This document shows positions 55,698 to 64,000 of a stretch of DNA of 64,000 nucleotides, piece after piece. A program made the translations under genes and the position numbers. Source of the stretch: Photobacterium sanguinicancri. GTDB taxonomy: Bacteria; Pseudomonadota; Gammaproteobacteria; Enterobacterales; Vibrionaceae. Location of the stretch: assembly GCF_024346675.1 (NCBI RefSeq), contig NZ_AP024850.1, positions 1,922,001 through 1,986,000 of the forward strand, given 5' to 3'. The notes under the pieces were generated by a model that ran no database searches, was not told the DNA's origin, and worked only from the letters and a program-made list of their open reading frames with translations. Every line of letters starts with the position of its first letter. Position 1 is the first letter of the stretch.

Positions 55698-56686
55698 GCT
55701 GTGTTCCTGTTATGTTTGAGTGGCATTACCACGTAATGTTGTTTTAATTGTTTAGGTGCAAGCCATGTCGATTGAGCCAAGCGAATATCCGTACCTTCTT
55801 TGCTGGAAAGCTGTAATCCAGGAAGGAAACGCCCACACACTTTCATCATCAGCTTCAATTTAATATCCGATCCCATGTAGTGGCGGACAAAACCATCGAT
55901 CGCATCAACCAAATGTTCGTCGTTTCTTATCTGCGTAAACTCTTTGCTGTTAGGTAACACTGTTACGACCAACTGCTGGAAAGCTGTCACGGCACTTTTA
56001 CCAACTAAGGCGTCAAAACCTAATTGGTTATTTTGTCCGGACTTCCCTAACTTAGTAATGCAGCAAGGCAGTAATGGCTGGTGCTCGACCTCGCCGTAAC
56101 AGACCTCGAACTCATACTCGAAATAATCGGTGAGCAGTTCGCCTAAGGTGTCTAAGCACGACAACTTGAGTCCCATAACACCGCTGTATTGCACTAAATG
56201 ACGGCTAGATAACGTTGAATTGTTGCCTAAATCACCACTTAAATTGGCCAACATTTGGCTTAAAGCGACGTCATGGCGATTCCAACTAAAGTGTTCTTCT
56301 TCAGCCTGTAGTGCCAAGTTGTGCTTTATTTCAGTCTGGCTATGAAGACGGTAATGACGGTTACTAAAACCATCGAAGAAATCGATTAACGCACTGTTTC
56401 CTTGCTCGAACTCTTCTTTCAACGCCTCAATATAGATATGACGCGGCATCACGCCTTGACTGCCTGATAGTGACGGTAAATCACAGGTCAGTAGCCACTG
56501 ATTTGCCCCTTCAAGCTCAACATCAACAATGTCCGATTGCTGATAAGCGGGTAACGTACAAGATGAAAAGCGAACAGATGGACGCTGCCCCAATTGTGCC
56601 GCTTGGTGTTTGATCAGCTGAACAGCCTGAGATAACCCAAATGAGTAAGGCGTTTCTCGCAACAAAGTCAGAGCAGATTTTTGCAT
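55694..56686 (-). CDS. tssG: T6SS baseplate protein TssG
   Basis: 330 residues. Typical opening (LLRETPYSFGLSQAVQLIKHQ) and the conserved FFDGFSNRHYRLHSQTE and WLAPKQ segments. TssG joins TssE, TssF and TssK in the baseplate wedge. Overlaps tssF by 19 bases at its start and tssH by four at its end. Confidence 0.95.
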   Translation of the reverse strand: MQKSALTLLRETPYSFGLSQAVQLIKHQAAQLGQRPSVRFSSCTLPAYQQSDIVDVELEGANQWLLTCDLPSLSGSQGVMPRHIYIEALKEEFEQGNSALIDFFDGFSNRHYRLHSQTEIKHNLALQAEEEHFSWNRHDVALSQMLANLSGDLGNNSTLSSRHLVQYSGVMGLKLSCLDTLGELLTDYFEYEFEVCYGEVEHQPLLPCCITKLGKSGQNNQLGFDALVGKSAVTAFQQLVVTVLPNSKEFTQIRNDEHLVDAIDGFVRHYMGSDIKLKLMMKVCGRFLPGLQLSSKEGTDIRLAQSTWLAPKQLKQHYVVMPLKHNRNTA

Positions 56687-58452
56687 CCTGACCTCCTTGG
56701 AAATACACGGTGCTCCCCTTCTCTACCGTCAAGCAAAATCACCACTTGTGTGAAGCTGTTGAAGCCAGCAAAGTACGCAAAGAACTGATCAAGCAGCTGT
56801 GATAGCAGCTCAACGCCGCCACCAAGTGCTTTACCGTTTAGGGTGATATAAATACGCGTCCCACTGGCAAAACAGCTTTTGCCTGAAATACGGATTGGGG
56901 CAACGACTTGCTCTTGTGCAAGCTTTACAATGGCTTCAACATACGCAGAGTTTTGAGAACTCTCATTGTGGTTGTATAAATTCAGCATGGCTTTAAGCGC
57001 AGCAACAGGCTCATCAGCACCAAAAATGGCTTGATAATTGAAGTGCAAATGCGCCAATAATGGCCATGCATCTTGCTCTGTCGCTTTAATACGCACTTGG
57101 GGTTTTGGTCTTCTTAGCAGCGAAATATCAGCAGGTAATGAAATCGAATCATGACAATGAATATCACTGCTCACAGACAATTGATTCGATAAATCACCGT
57201 TGGAACACGTGGCATTAATCAGCAAGGTATGTGCGCTTCCATTCGCGCTAATATGCTCAAGATCGGCAACACGTAGGTAACTATCTAACTGACGATCTTC
57301 AGCGTTCCACGCTTGCTTAAGTTGCCAGCGTAAGCCTATCTCTGCACCTCGAAATTTTTCACCATACAAAGAAGGCACGGTTTTCACTTGTTGCTCGGTC
57401 ACGTCTAACACGCTATCCACCGAGAATACTTGGAGTTGATCTTGCCCACCCACATCCAAAATAATGGGATATTGGCCTTGGCTAAAATCAACTTTCATCG
57501 GATCGGCCGTTAACGATTGCAAGTTAATGATTGGCGCACAAAACAAGTGGAAGTTTTCTAGTCCTAGACTACGTGCCAGCTCAATCGGCATGTCATCCAT
57601 GAAAATCACAATCTTCATGGTGCTTTGCTTTACCGCTGACAATGCACCCGCCATATTCACTTTCATTGCATGGAAGCGTTCAGAGAACATGAAGAACTCC
57701 GTAAGCAATTTAAATCCACCAAAGCTACGAACGCTATATGGCAAGACATAATCACTAGCGTCAAAACCCACTGGTGACAACGCATCCACCCCAAGCTCAA
57801 TAAAAGTGTCATCCAATCTGATACACACTTGGTTGGTACCGGCGAACAGGTAATCATAAAGACGCAACACCGATGCCGTTTCACCGCGCAAGAAAATAGG
57901 TAGCACGTCTAACGCTAAATCGGAGAAGAGTAACGTGGGATCCGTTGTTTCTAGCTCCAGCTCCAACATAGCTTTCGCTTGCTTAACACTTTTCGGCTTA
58001 GCAATATCAAAAGGCGCAATAGATACCTGTGCTGATTTAAGTGCAATTGGATATAAATCCACATCTTGGCACGTTCTATAAATAGCAGTATCAGAGTCGC
58101 TCTCTGCAATACCTAAATGTGTGCCTTTAGGTAATGTGTATCGCGCTGCAACTTCCTCATGGGGCTGCATTTTTACTAAGCTGTACGACGGAATTGGGCG
58201 CGTAAAATGAGGAAAGAGCAGCTGCAATAGGCTGTCGGTTAACTGTGGGTAGTTATCATCCAAACGCTGTTGGAGCTTGGCATTCATAAATGCAAAGCTT
58301 TCAATCAAACGGGTCACTTGAGGATCGTCAATCCCATCACCATTTATGCCTAACGTTTTCGCGACACCAGGGTGGCGGCGTGCGAAATCACCAGCATCTT
58401 TGCGAATGAAGGCTAACTCTTGTTCGAAATAATTAAGTAATGACTCAGACAA
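56668..58452 (-). CDS. tssF: T6SS baseplate protein TssF
   Basis: 594 residues, standard length. Typical N-terminus (LLNYFEQELAFIRKDAGDFARRHPGVA). The C-terminal region contains the conserved CFASGTRIYITLNGKALGGG. TssF is the largest wedge subunit of the baseplate. Overlaps tssE by eight bases and tssG by 19. Confidence 0.96.
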   Translation of the reverse strand: MSESLLNYFEQELAFIRKDAGDFARRHPGVAKTLGINGDGIDDPQVTRLIESFAFMNAKLQQRLDDNYPQLTDSLLQLLFPHFTRPIPSYSLVKMQPHEEVAARYTLPKGTHLGIAESDSDTAIYRTCQDVDLYPIALKSAQVSIAPFDIAKPKSVKQAKAMLELELETTDPTLLFSDLALDVLPIFLRGETASVLRLYDYLFAGTNQVCIRLDDTFIELGVDALSPVGFDASDYVLPYSVRSFGGFKLLTEFFMFSERFHAMKVNMAGALSAVKQSTMKIVIFMDDMPIELARSLGLENFHLFCAPIINLQSLTADPMKVDFSQGQYPIILDVGGQDQLQVFSVDSVLDVTEQQVKTVPSLYGEKFRGAEIGLRWQLKQAWNAEDRQLDSYLRVADLEHISANGSAHTLLINATCSNGDLSNQLSVSSDIHCHDSISLPADISLLRRPKPQVRIKATEQDAWPLLAHLHFNYQAIFGADEPVAALKAMLNLYNHNESSQNSAYVEAIVKLAQEQVVAPIRISGKSCFASGTRIYITLNGKALGGGVELLSQLLDQFFAYFAGFNSFTQVVILLDGREGEHRVFPRRSGCKNLL

Positions 58453-58867
58453 GGTTGGTCTTCCTTACATCTAAACTGCTGGTGGTAAAATCTAAACTCG
58501 AGTCAAAAACAACAACATCTTCACCAAAATCTGTGGTGACTGAGCCTTCAATTCGGAACTTAAGCTTATTGGTATCGATAGAGGCTTCATCTAGCTCGAT
58601 ATCAACATGTTTTAAACGAGGCTCGAACACTTGAATTAAGTGCTTAATTTCATGCAGCACAACAGTACTGTTTGCTCGATTTTGTGCGCGCATCGCGGTG
58701 GCCATCCCAAAGGTCGCAATAGAATCACGACTCTGTATTAGTAATGATTCTGCCCCCCAAATGGGTGCCCGTGACGAGAGTAACGATGACAGGTTTTCAA
58801 TAATGGCATCACGCACACTGTCGACATCGTTATGCCACTCTCCTTTCATTTTGGCTAATAGGCTCAT
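58445..58867 (-). CDS. tssE: T6SS baseplate protein TssE (gp25-like)
   Basis: 140 residues. Matches the gp25-like fold: IENLSSLLSSRAPIWGAESLLIQSRDSIATFG followed by a beta-rich C-terminal part. TssE links the baseplate to the first sheath ring. Overlaps the tssC paralogue upstream (ATGA) and tssF downstream. Confidence 0.93.
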   Translation of the reverse strand: MSLLAKMKGEWHNDVDSVRDAIIENLSSLLSSRAPIWGAESLLIQSRDSIATFGMATAMRAQNRANSTVVLHEIKHLIQVFEPRLKHVDIELDEASIDTNKLKFRIEGSVTTDFGEDVVVFDSSLDFTTSSLDVRKTNLV

Positions 58868-60300
58868 TCTGCGACCTCACCGAGCTTACGTGCTGACACA
58901 TCGGTAAGCAGGACAATATGAGTATCTAACATTTCATACTGATACTGAGGCTGGAGGTGGATCTGACAACGGTACTTAGTGGAATCAAAACTGTCTTGCG
59001 TGAATGTCACGCTGGCTTGCTTTAATGGGTATCGAGCCATAATGGACTCATCGCCATAGTCAACACCGCTAATATAATTCTGAAGCCACTGCTCTAAATC
59101 GCGCTCACAAGTTGCAGCACTGTCAAAACTACCAATACGATCGCGGATTTGAGCTTTGATGTAATGCGCAAAACGACAGGCCATCAGGTTGGTTTGCAGC
59201 ATGCCATTTACACGACTGGCTTCATCTGTTGGCTGCCACACAGATTGATTGCTAAAGAAGCCATTTTGATCGCTTAAATAAACACTAGAGATCGGCACAA
59301 GACCTTGCTCCGACCAGAAACTATCGTGCTCGCTGTAAATATTGATCCGCGCATCTATCGATAGCCGATCACGATTCAACATTGGGTCCTTTGATGACGA
59401 CTGGCCAGTGGCTGGAGCATTCCCTGATACAGAAGCTGGCGCATTAATAATTGCGCCATAACTGCCTGATTCTTCATACGCACGTAAAAAACCAAACCAG
59501 CTAATGCGATCAAACTCTCGGATAACATTTGCAGCTAACAAATAGGCGGCATTACCCCACAGAACTGAACTATCGTTAGCTAATTCGGTAAAGACGAAAC
59601 CCGCTTTGTAAGCTTGATAAGGTGAACGTAAACGGTATTCAGGTAATACAATATTTAGAAAACGACTTGAGCCACGCTGGCGTAATAATTGCCAACTCTG
59701 GAAATCTAAGCTGGTCAAAATACGTTTTATTCTCGCTTGATCGTGGACCAAGCGTGCGGGTTCATCACCGAAGAAGTATTGATCCAAACCAAGCGCTATT
59801 GGGCATAGCGAGCGTTCGCCCAGATCCGCCAGTAATTGCAATGTATATAAATCATCAAATGTTGCTTCTTCGTCCAAATCGAACTGAACAAGACGATCCG
59901 CAACCAGTAGCCCAAATGGCTGCCCACCAGCGGTATCAAGTTCTTTTGAATAGACTTTTTTATAAAGCGCACTATGCGAAAGATCAAAGGACTGATTTAG
60001 ATCAGCCGATAACTCAGGCCAACTCACATCAATGAGTTTGATTTTAACTCGACGAGTAGAAACAGGTAGAAACGTCAGGTTTTGTACATTGGTCCAGCTT
60101 GCTTCAAGTTGTTTGAATGCAGGATCTTGAATAACGGCCGAAAGCTGATCACTTAATAGTCCATCTAGCTGACAAATTACTTTGCTCAGTAGTGCTTTAA
60201 ACCCTGAAATATTTTGCTGTTTGGCATTGTCTAACAGCATTCGCCAAAGCCCTACATCTTGTAAGATGCTGGCGGATGATGTTGGAGTTGATGTTGTCAT
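58864..60300 (-). CDS. Second TssC-like sheath protein (TssC paralogue)
   Basis: 478 residues, homologous along its full length to TssC at 60346-61824. Shared elements are FKQLEASWTNVQNL, TAGGQPFGLLVADRL and the region around GRCAHYIKAQIRDRIGS-like residues. The sequences have diverged strongly, and the C-terminus lacks the MEELTSSLRMV segment of the main TssC. GAGG precedes the ATG. It may form a specialised ring (for example at the baseplate or cap end) or mix into the sheath. Overlaps tssE. A hairpin lies between it and tssC. Confidence 0.9.
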   Translation of the reverse strand: MTTSTPTSSASILQDVGLWRMLLDNAKQQNISGFKALLSKVICQLDGLLSDQLSAVIQDPAFKQLEASWTNVQNLTFLPVSTRRVKIKLIDVSWPELSADLNQSFDLSHSALYKKVYSKELDTAGGQPFGLLVADRLVQFDLDEEATFDDLYTLQLLADLGERSLCPIALGLDQYFFGDEPARLVHDQARIKRILTSLDFQSWQLLRQRGSSRFLNIVLPEYRLRSPYQAYKAGFVFTELANDSSVLWGNAAYLLAANVIREFDRISWFGFLRAYEESGSYGAIINAPASVSGNAPATGQSSSKDPMLNRDRLSIDARINIYSEHDSFWSEQGLVPISSVYLSDQNGFFSNQSVWQPTDEASRVNGMLQTNLMACRFAHYIKAQIRDRIGSFDSAATCERDLEQWLQNYISGVDYGDESIMARYPLKQASVTFTQDSFDSTKYRCQIHLQPQYQYEMLDTHIVLLTDVSARKLGEVAE

Positions 60301-60311
60301 AAAAACCTCAA

Positions 60312-60335
60312 ACCGAGGGAAGAAACCTCCCCTCG
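60312..60335 (-). other. Intercistronic hairpin between tssC and its paralogue
   Basis: A ten-base-pair stem (CCGAGGGGAG with CTTCCCTCGG on the minus strand, one G-U pair) around GTTT, immediately after the tssC stop and before the GAGG of the paralogue. Likely to lower read-through or stabilise the 3' end of the hcp-tssBC message so that the main sheath proteins exceed the paralogue. Confidence 0.6.
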
Positions 60336-60345
60336 GAAATATTCG

Positions 60346-61824
60346 TTAGCCTGGAATGTTAGCTACCATGCGTAGTGATGATGTTAACTCTTCCATTTGT
60401 AACCAAGGGCGTAGGTATGCTACTGCAGAGTAACAACCTGGACGGCCGGCTTGCTCTTCAACGCTAACCTTAGCTTCAACAAGTGGGTGTGTTGATTTTG
60501 CTTCGTTACCAATCGCATTAGGGTTCACATACTGGTGAATCCAATCGCTTAGCTCTTTCTCGATGTTGGCAGGATCAAGGTTTGAACCAACGCGGTCACG
60601 ACCCATTACTTTTAAGTACTGCGCGATACGGCTACTTGCCATTGTGTATGGCAGGCGAGCAGAAATTGCAGCATTAGCCGTTGCATCTGGATCTGTATAC
60701 GTTTTTGGTTTATGCGTTGTTTGGGCACCCATAAACACGGCATAGTTGGTGTTTTTGTAGTGAACAAGAGGTAGGAAGCCAAGATCACTCAGCTCTTTTT
60801 CACGCTCATCAGTTAGGTTAACTTCTGACGGACATTGCTGAACAAGATCGCCAGCTGGCGTGTAGTAAGTAAAGTTAGATAGGTTTTCTACTTTACCGCC
60901 GTTATCTGTACCACGGATAGCCGTACACCAACCAAATTGAGTATAAGCTTGAGTCAGTAGCAGGCCGTATTCGTATGCTGCGTTGCTCCATACGAAATCA
61001 TCTTGTGATTCAGGTACAGCATTGCCGTTTACATCCTGAGAAAGCTCTTCAAATTCAAAAGAACTTACTTTTACAGTTGCTTGGCCATAAGGAAGACGCG
61101 CAATTGTTTTTGGTAGCGTAAGAGCAACGTAACGTGAATCATCGCTTGCACGGAACGCATTCCAGCTTGCGTATGCTGGCGAATCAAAACCAGCAGCAAC
61201 AGGCTTACCTTCAGAGAATGTTTCGAAAGAATCGAAATCAAACATGCTTGCGTTGGCAGCGGCAACAAATGGAGAATGCGACGCGGCAGCCACTTCACCC
61301 ATGTAGCGAAGTAGCGCAACATCTTCGTCGCCGTAACCAAACTCGTAATCGCCAATTAGCGCACCGTAAGGTTGGCCACCCGCTGTACCGAATTCTTCTT
61401 GGTAAACCATAGTGAAGAAGCGGCTACGATCGATTGCTGGCGCATCTTCAAACTGCTCTAGTAGCTCATCTTTTGTGTAATCAGCTAGCTTGATTTTTAG
61501 ATCAGGGCCAAGTTCGCTATTCTTAACGAGTTTTTGAAGACCTAACCAAGTCCCTTCCAGTTTCTGGAAATCTGGGTTTTTCATTACCGTAGAAAGCTGT
61601 TCAGAGATCTTCACGTCAAGCGCTGCGATCGCTTTCTCGATAGTCAGTGTAAGGTTTTTATCCCAAGTCACTGTACCTTCAAGTACTTGAGACGTTAGCA
61701 CAGACAACAGTTCTTTTGTCGTATCTGCTGGTGTTTGTGTCGTTGCTGAAATAGCACGATCAAGGAAGTTTAGTTCACCTTCAGCCGCTTCTGCTTGTGG
61801 TGCTGCTTGTTGTTCAGTCGTCAT
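60346..61824 (-). CDS. tssC: T6SS sheath large subunit TssC (VipB)
   Basis: 492 residues, standard length. Signature segments GTAGGQPYGALIGDYEFG, RYVALTLPKTIARLPYG and the C-terminal LRPWLQMEELTSSLRMVANIPG are present. With TssB it builds the contractile sheath that drives the Hcp tube. The ATG shares a base with the tssB stop (TAATG). Confidence 0.97.
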   Translation of the reverse strand: MTTEQQAAPQAEAAEGELNFLDRAISATTQTPADTTKELLSVLTSQVLEGTVTWDKNLTLTIEKAIAALDVKISEQLSTVMKNPDFQKLEGTWLGLQKLVKNSELGPDLKIKLADYTKDELLEQFEDAPAIDRSRFFTMVYQEEFGTAGGQPYGALIGDYEFGYGDEDVALLRYMGEVAAASHSPFVAAANASMFDFDSFETFSEGKPVAAGFDSPAYASWNAFRASDDSRYVALTLPKTIARLPYGQATVKVSSFEFEELSQDVNGNAVPESQDDFVWSNAAYEYGLLLTQAYTQFGWCTAIRGTDNGGKVENLSNFTYYTPAGDLVQQCPSEVNLTDEREKELSDLGFLPLVHYKNTNYAVFMGAQTTHKPKTYTDPDATANAAISARLPYTMASSRIAQYLKVMGRDRVGSNLDPANIEKELSDWIHQYVNPNAIGNEAKSTHPLVEAKVSVEEQAGRPGCYSAVAYLRPWLQMEELTSSLRMVANIPG

Positions 61825-62333
61825 TATTCTTCCTCCCCACCTTTAACACCTAGTTCTTCTGCTAGGTGTTGAATCGCATCTGTGCTTTGCAGTACTTCTT
61901 TTAGCAAGCGCTCTAAATCGCGAGAACGATCAGCTTTGCTTAGCAGTACTTTTAGTTGATTACGTGTTTCAACTAACTGCTTAAGAGGATCAATTTGCTC
62001 AACCAGGTTTTCTGGGTGGAAATCTTTCATTGATTGCAGTGAAATATTTACTTCAAATTGGCTATCATCGTTCGCCAATTTGTTATCTACTTTGTAAGAC
62101 AGACTTGGGTTAATTTGGCCCATCACTGTGTCGAAGTTGTCTTTATCAACACCAGTAAACTCACGTTCTTCTAGGTCTACTTTTTCACTTTCTGGCTTGT
62201 GACCAGAAAAATCACCAATAACACCAACAACAAAAGGCAGTTCTTTTGTTTCTGTTGCGCCATTAGTTTCTACATCGTAAGTAATGCTTACGCGGTTTTT
62301 GCTTACACGCTTATGTTGCGAGTTGAGAGCCAT
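61824..62333 (-). CDS. tssB: T6SS sheath small subunit TssB (VipA)
   Basis: 169 residues. Typical sequence: RVSITYDVETNGATETKELPFVVGVIGDFSG, FTGVDKDNFDTVMGQINPSLSY and LKQLVETRNQLKVLLSKADRS. Heterodimerises with TssC. Coupled to tssC by one-base overlap; a strong hairpin separates it from hcp upstream. Confidence 0.97.
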   Translation of the reverse strand: MALNSQHKRVSKNRVSITYDVETNGATETKELPFVVGVIGDFSGHKPESEKVDLEEREFTGVDKDNFDTVMGQINPSLSYKVDNKLANDDSQFEVNISLQSMKDFHPENLVEQIDPLKQLVETRNQLKVLLSKADRSRDLERLLKEVLQSTDAIQHLAEELGVKGGEEE

Positions 62334-62372
62334 ACTTCCCTACCTATAAATATTCAAAAATAATCAATGGGT

Positions 62373-62402
62373 TTAATGCGCTACATTGCTGTAGCGCATT
62401 AA
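62373..62402 (-). other. Perfect 13-bp hairpin after hcp
   Basis: TTAATGCGCTACA and TGTAGCGCATTAA pair perfectly around a four-base loop, six bases after the hcp stop. The bases after it on the minus strand are not a T-tract, so it probably stabilises or attenuates, giving more hcp mRNA than tssBC, which suits a protein needed in large amounts. Confidence 0.7.
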
Positions 62403-62408
62403 GGACGA

Positions 62409-62927
62409 TTATTTAGCGCCAGACAGAAGTTTGCCTTGCGGTACATGGTAAGAAACTAGACCGCCGTCAACCATCTTACCGCCGTCAGCTTCATGCTTAT
62501 GCTTCTGATCAAGCTGAATGTAAGAAAGTGAAATGCTTTCAAATGGTTGAGAACCATCACTACCACTTACGTTGTAAGAAACTAGACGTGCTTTTTTCAG
62601 ACCAACTTGGAAGTAAATCTCAGCACCAGAACCATCGCGTGCAGGCTTAGTAAATACGATATCGATGTCTTTACCTTCTGCGCCAGGGCTGAATAGGAAA
62701 GACAATAGATCTTCAGATGCGCCATCAACTTCTTTCGTGATGTTTACTTCGCTCATCGCAACCATGCCTGAATCAGCATTGTTACCGTTACCGATGTCCA
62801 TCGCTACTTGACGCACTGCGCCCCAGCTGTATGAATTTAGAGCGAACCAACCGTCTTTTGGTAAACCTTCAACCGTTGCGCCGCCCTCAACCTTTACACC
62901 TTCTACGCGCATATAGATGCTCGCCAT
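62409..62927 (-). CDS. hcp: T6SS tube protein Hcp
   Basis: 172 residues. Typical opening (MASIYMRVEGVKVEGGATVEG) and the conserved SYSWGAVRQVAMDIG; hexamers stack into the tube that carries VgrG and effectors. AGAGGAAAT precedes the ATG. Lies 39 bases downstream of tssA with its own 3' hairpin. No fused effector domain. Confidence 0.97.
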   Translation of the reverse strand: MASIYMRVEGVKVEGGATVEGLPKDGWFALNSYSWGAVRQVAMDIGNGNNADSGMVAMSEVNITKEVDGASEDLLSFLFSPGAEGKDIDIVFTKPARDGSGAEIYFQVGLKKARLVSYNVSGSDGSQPFESISLSYIQLDQKHKHEADGGKMVDGGLVSYHVPQGKLLSGAK

Positions 62928-62966
62928 AATATTTCCTCTCTTCTTTTATGTTTAAATACAGGTCGA

Positions 62967-64000
62967 TTACCACAGCGAGTCGCTGTTGGACGTTACTTCC
63001 TGTTCCTTTTGTTGTTCTTTTTCCGGCTCTTCCTGCACAACAGGCGAACTTGGCTCAACAGGTACTGGCGTAACTGCCGTCATCACTGTGGCCGAAGGTT
63101 GAACCTTTTGTCGTTCAGGTAAATGTGTTTGGCCGTCTTCGTCCAAACCAGATAAATTGAATACGCGATTAATCGTGTCTTGTTGATCGGAAAGCAGCTC
63201 ACTCATCAGCTCAGGCAGAGATAGATATCCCCACCGAATCGCTTTCTCTAACAAGTATGAAACTGGGCTATGTGGCTCTGTTTTTTTGAAAAACTCAGCA
63301 AGTTCACGCATTTGATAAAATGCTTGATCACGGTTTTGTACTTGAGCATTTGCAACCGTAGTAAATGACACTGGTGTGACAGTCTGAGCCGATGCAACAA
63401 CAGCAACTGAGTCAGAGTTTACAATCGTCATCGCAGTGTCTGCCCCATCGTTATTATTCGGCATGGTTGCTTCTTCAACTTGCGTTGCTTCATTCACAGG
63501 TGCAGTTTGCGCGTCTGATTCAGGCTTGATCGCCGAAATATACTCAACCACATGAAGTAACTTACCCAATAGCCCCAATACAAATTGGAAACTAGGTGCC
63601 GGCAGTAAAAACTCTTGGCAATGCTTTTTAACAACCGCTTCTATACCTGCTAGGTTTGTACGCAAAGACGCCAAATTATTGACCAATGTCGAAACTTGAC
63701 TACGATTACTCATCGCAATGCTTTGGTAAGTTTGTCTGACCTCTGCAAGGTTGCCTTTGCGTTCTTCACTTAAATAACGTGAGTAATCTAAATCACTAAT
63801 TAATGGCAACATGAGTAGTGGCGAATAAAGTAACGAGCTATCTTCCGACTCACCGACTAATTGAACAAACGCCTTTAACTTAAATTCGGCTATTTCTTTT
63901 TGCTTAGCAAAGTCATCCGATGCCTTAATCTTCCCATCCGGTAAAATTGGATGAAGGACAGGCCAATGATCCTCTACCAAGAATTTAAACCAAGAACTAA
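62967..64000 (-). CDS. tssA: T6SS cap/baseplate protein TssA (N-terminus cut by window edge)
   Basis: At least 344 codons; the frame stays open to the right edge. The ImpA-type N-terminal domain is seen from its middle (SSWFKFLVEDHWPVLHPILPDG), so the true start lies beyond 64000; the TTG at 63980 is not the start. A Thr/Val-rich linker (about 165-215 of the visible part) leads to the conserved region ENSPVSYLLEKAIRWGYLSLPELMSELL-like, then an acidic Pro/Gln tail. TssA organises baseplate and sheath polymerisation. Confidence 0.9.
   Translation of the reverse strand, partial: SSWFKFLVEDHWPVLHPILPDGKIKASDDFAKQKEIAEFKLKAFVQLVGESEDSSLLYSPLLMLPLISDLDYSRYLSEERKGNLAEVRQTYQSIAMSNRSQVSTLVNNLASLRTNLAGIEAVVKKHCQEFLLPAPSFQFVLGLLGKLLHVVEYISAIKPESDAQTAPVNEATQVEEATMPNNNDGADTAMTIVNSDSVAVVASAQTVTPVSFTTVANAQVQNRDQAFYQMRELAEFFKKTEPHSPVSYLLEKAIRWGYLSLPELMSELLSDQQDTINRVFNLSGLDEDGQTHLPERQKVQPSATVMTAVTPVPVEPSSPVVQEEPEKEQQKEQEVTSNSDSLW

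Noticed and set aside
58864..60300. TssC paralogue as a frameshifted duplicate or pseudogene
   Set aside because: Uninterrupted 478-codon frame with its own ribosome site and coupling to tssE.
63967..63980. TTG at 63980 as the tssA start
   Set aside because: The frame is open upstream to the window edge and the upstream residues match conserved TssA sequence.
1..64000. CRISPR arrays, tRNA/rRNA genes, integron attC sites or prophage genes
   Set aside because: No regularly spaced repeats, tRNA cloverleafs, integrases or phage structural genes were recognised on either strand.

Overview
The window looks like a chromosomal segment of a marine gammaproteobacterium of the family Vibrionaceae (Photobacterium or a close Vibrio relative). 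The evidence is gene content: a DUF3305/DUF3306/FdhD formate dehydrogenase accessory locus, a Vibrio-cytolysin-type pore-forming toxin, an MSHA-like prepilin, and a large type VI secretion system (T6SS) whose core is densely packed on one strand. Genus is inferred from protein resemblance only. No rRNA, tRNA, CRISPR array, intact insertion sequence or prophage was seen.

Layout. 1-5.3 kb: formate dehydrogenase accessory genes (a multi-cluster ferredoxin running off the left edge, DUF3306, DUF3305) divergent from fdhD and a regulator with an excisionase-type HTH and a molybdate-binding-like domain; an FNR-like site lies between. 5.5-8.2 kb: small envelope genes (hypothetical, lipoprotein, membrane protein, exported protein). 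8.5-15.8 kb: an RND efflux permease and its lipoprotein adaptor, divergent from an OmpR-type response regulator and its sensor kinase, with a type IV prepilin gene on the opposite strand between the two. 15.9-19.1 kb: azlC/azlD amino-acid exporter with an AraC-type regulator, then trhO. 19.4-21.2 kb: a pore-forming hemolysin. 21.7-22.5 kb: an endonuclease III-like glycosylase. 22.7-29.2 kb: a cluster of an M14 carboxypeptidase, two RimK-like ATP-grasp ligases (one with a C-terminal helix-hairpin-helix) and a divergent M20 peptidase, which reads as a possible peptide-tagging writer/eraser system. 29.4-32.7 kb: doxX-ohr divergent from ohrR with three palindromic operators, a candidate small RNA, and a DUF2505-TetR pair. 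32.8-36.1 kb: a LysR regulator and an operon of a Tat-exported amidinotransferase-fold protein, a small outer-membrane protein, and its own TatA and short TatB-like protein. 36.6-37.2 kb: an unknown gene.

37.3 kb to the right edge is one long minus-strand T6SS operon. In transcription order it encodes TssA (cut by the edge), Hcp, TssB, TssC, a second TssC, TssE, TssF, TssG, TssH/ClpV, a six-gene non-core cassette, TagH/Fha, TssJ, TssK, TssL (with a C-terminal SPOR-like domain), TssM and a small Ser/Thr kinase, ending in a strong terminator. The cassette contains two unknown proteins, a D-Ala-D-Ala-ligase-like ATP-grasp enzyme, a sensor-MFS fusion and two periplasmic binding proteins. Its last three genes overlap each other by 1-4 bases, so it is transcribed and largely translated with the machine. 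VgrG, PAAR and a sigma-54 activator are not in the window and would be expected beyond 64 kb or elsewhere.

The strongest candidates for something undescribed are the T6SS cassette, the ATP-grasp/M14/M20 module and the Tat substrate with private TatA/TatB-like genes. Promoter and operator calls are by eye.
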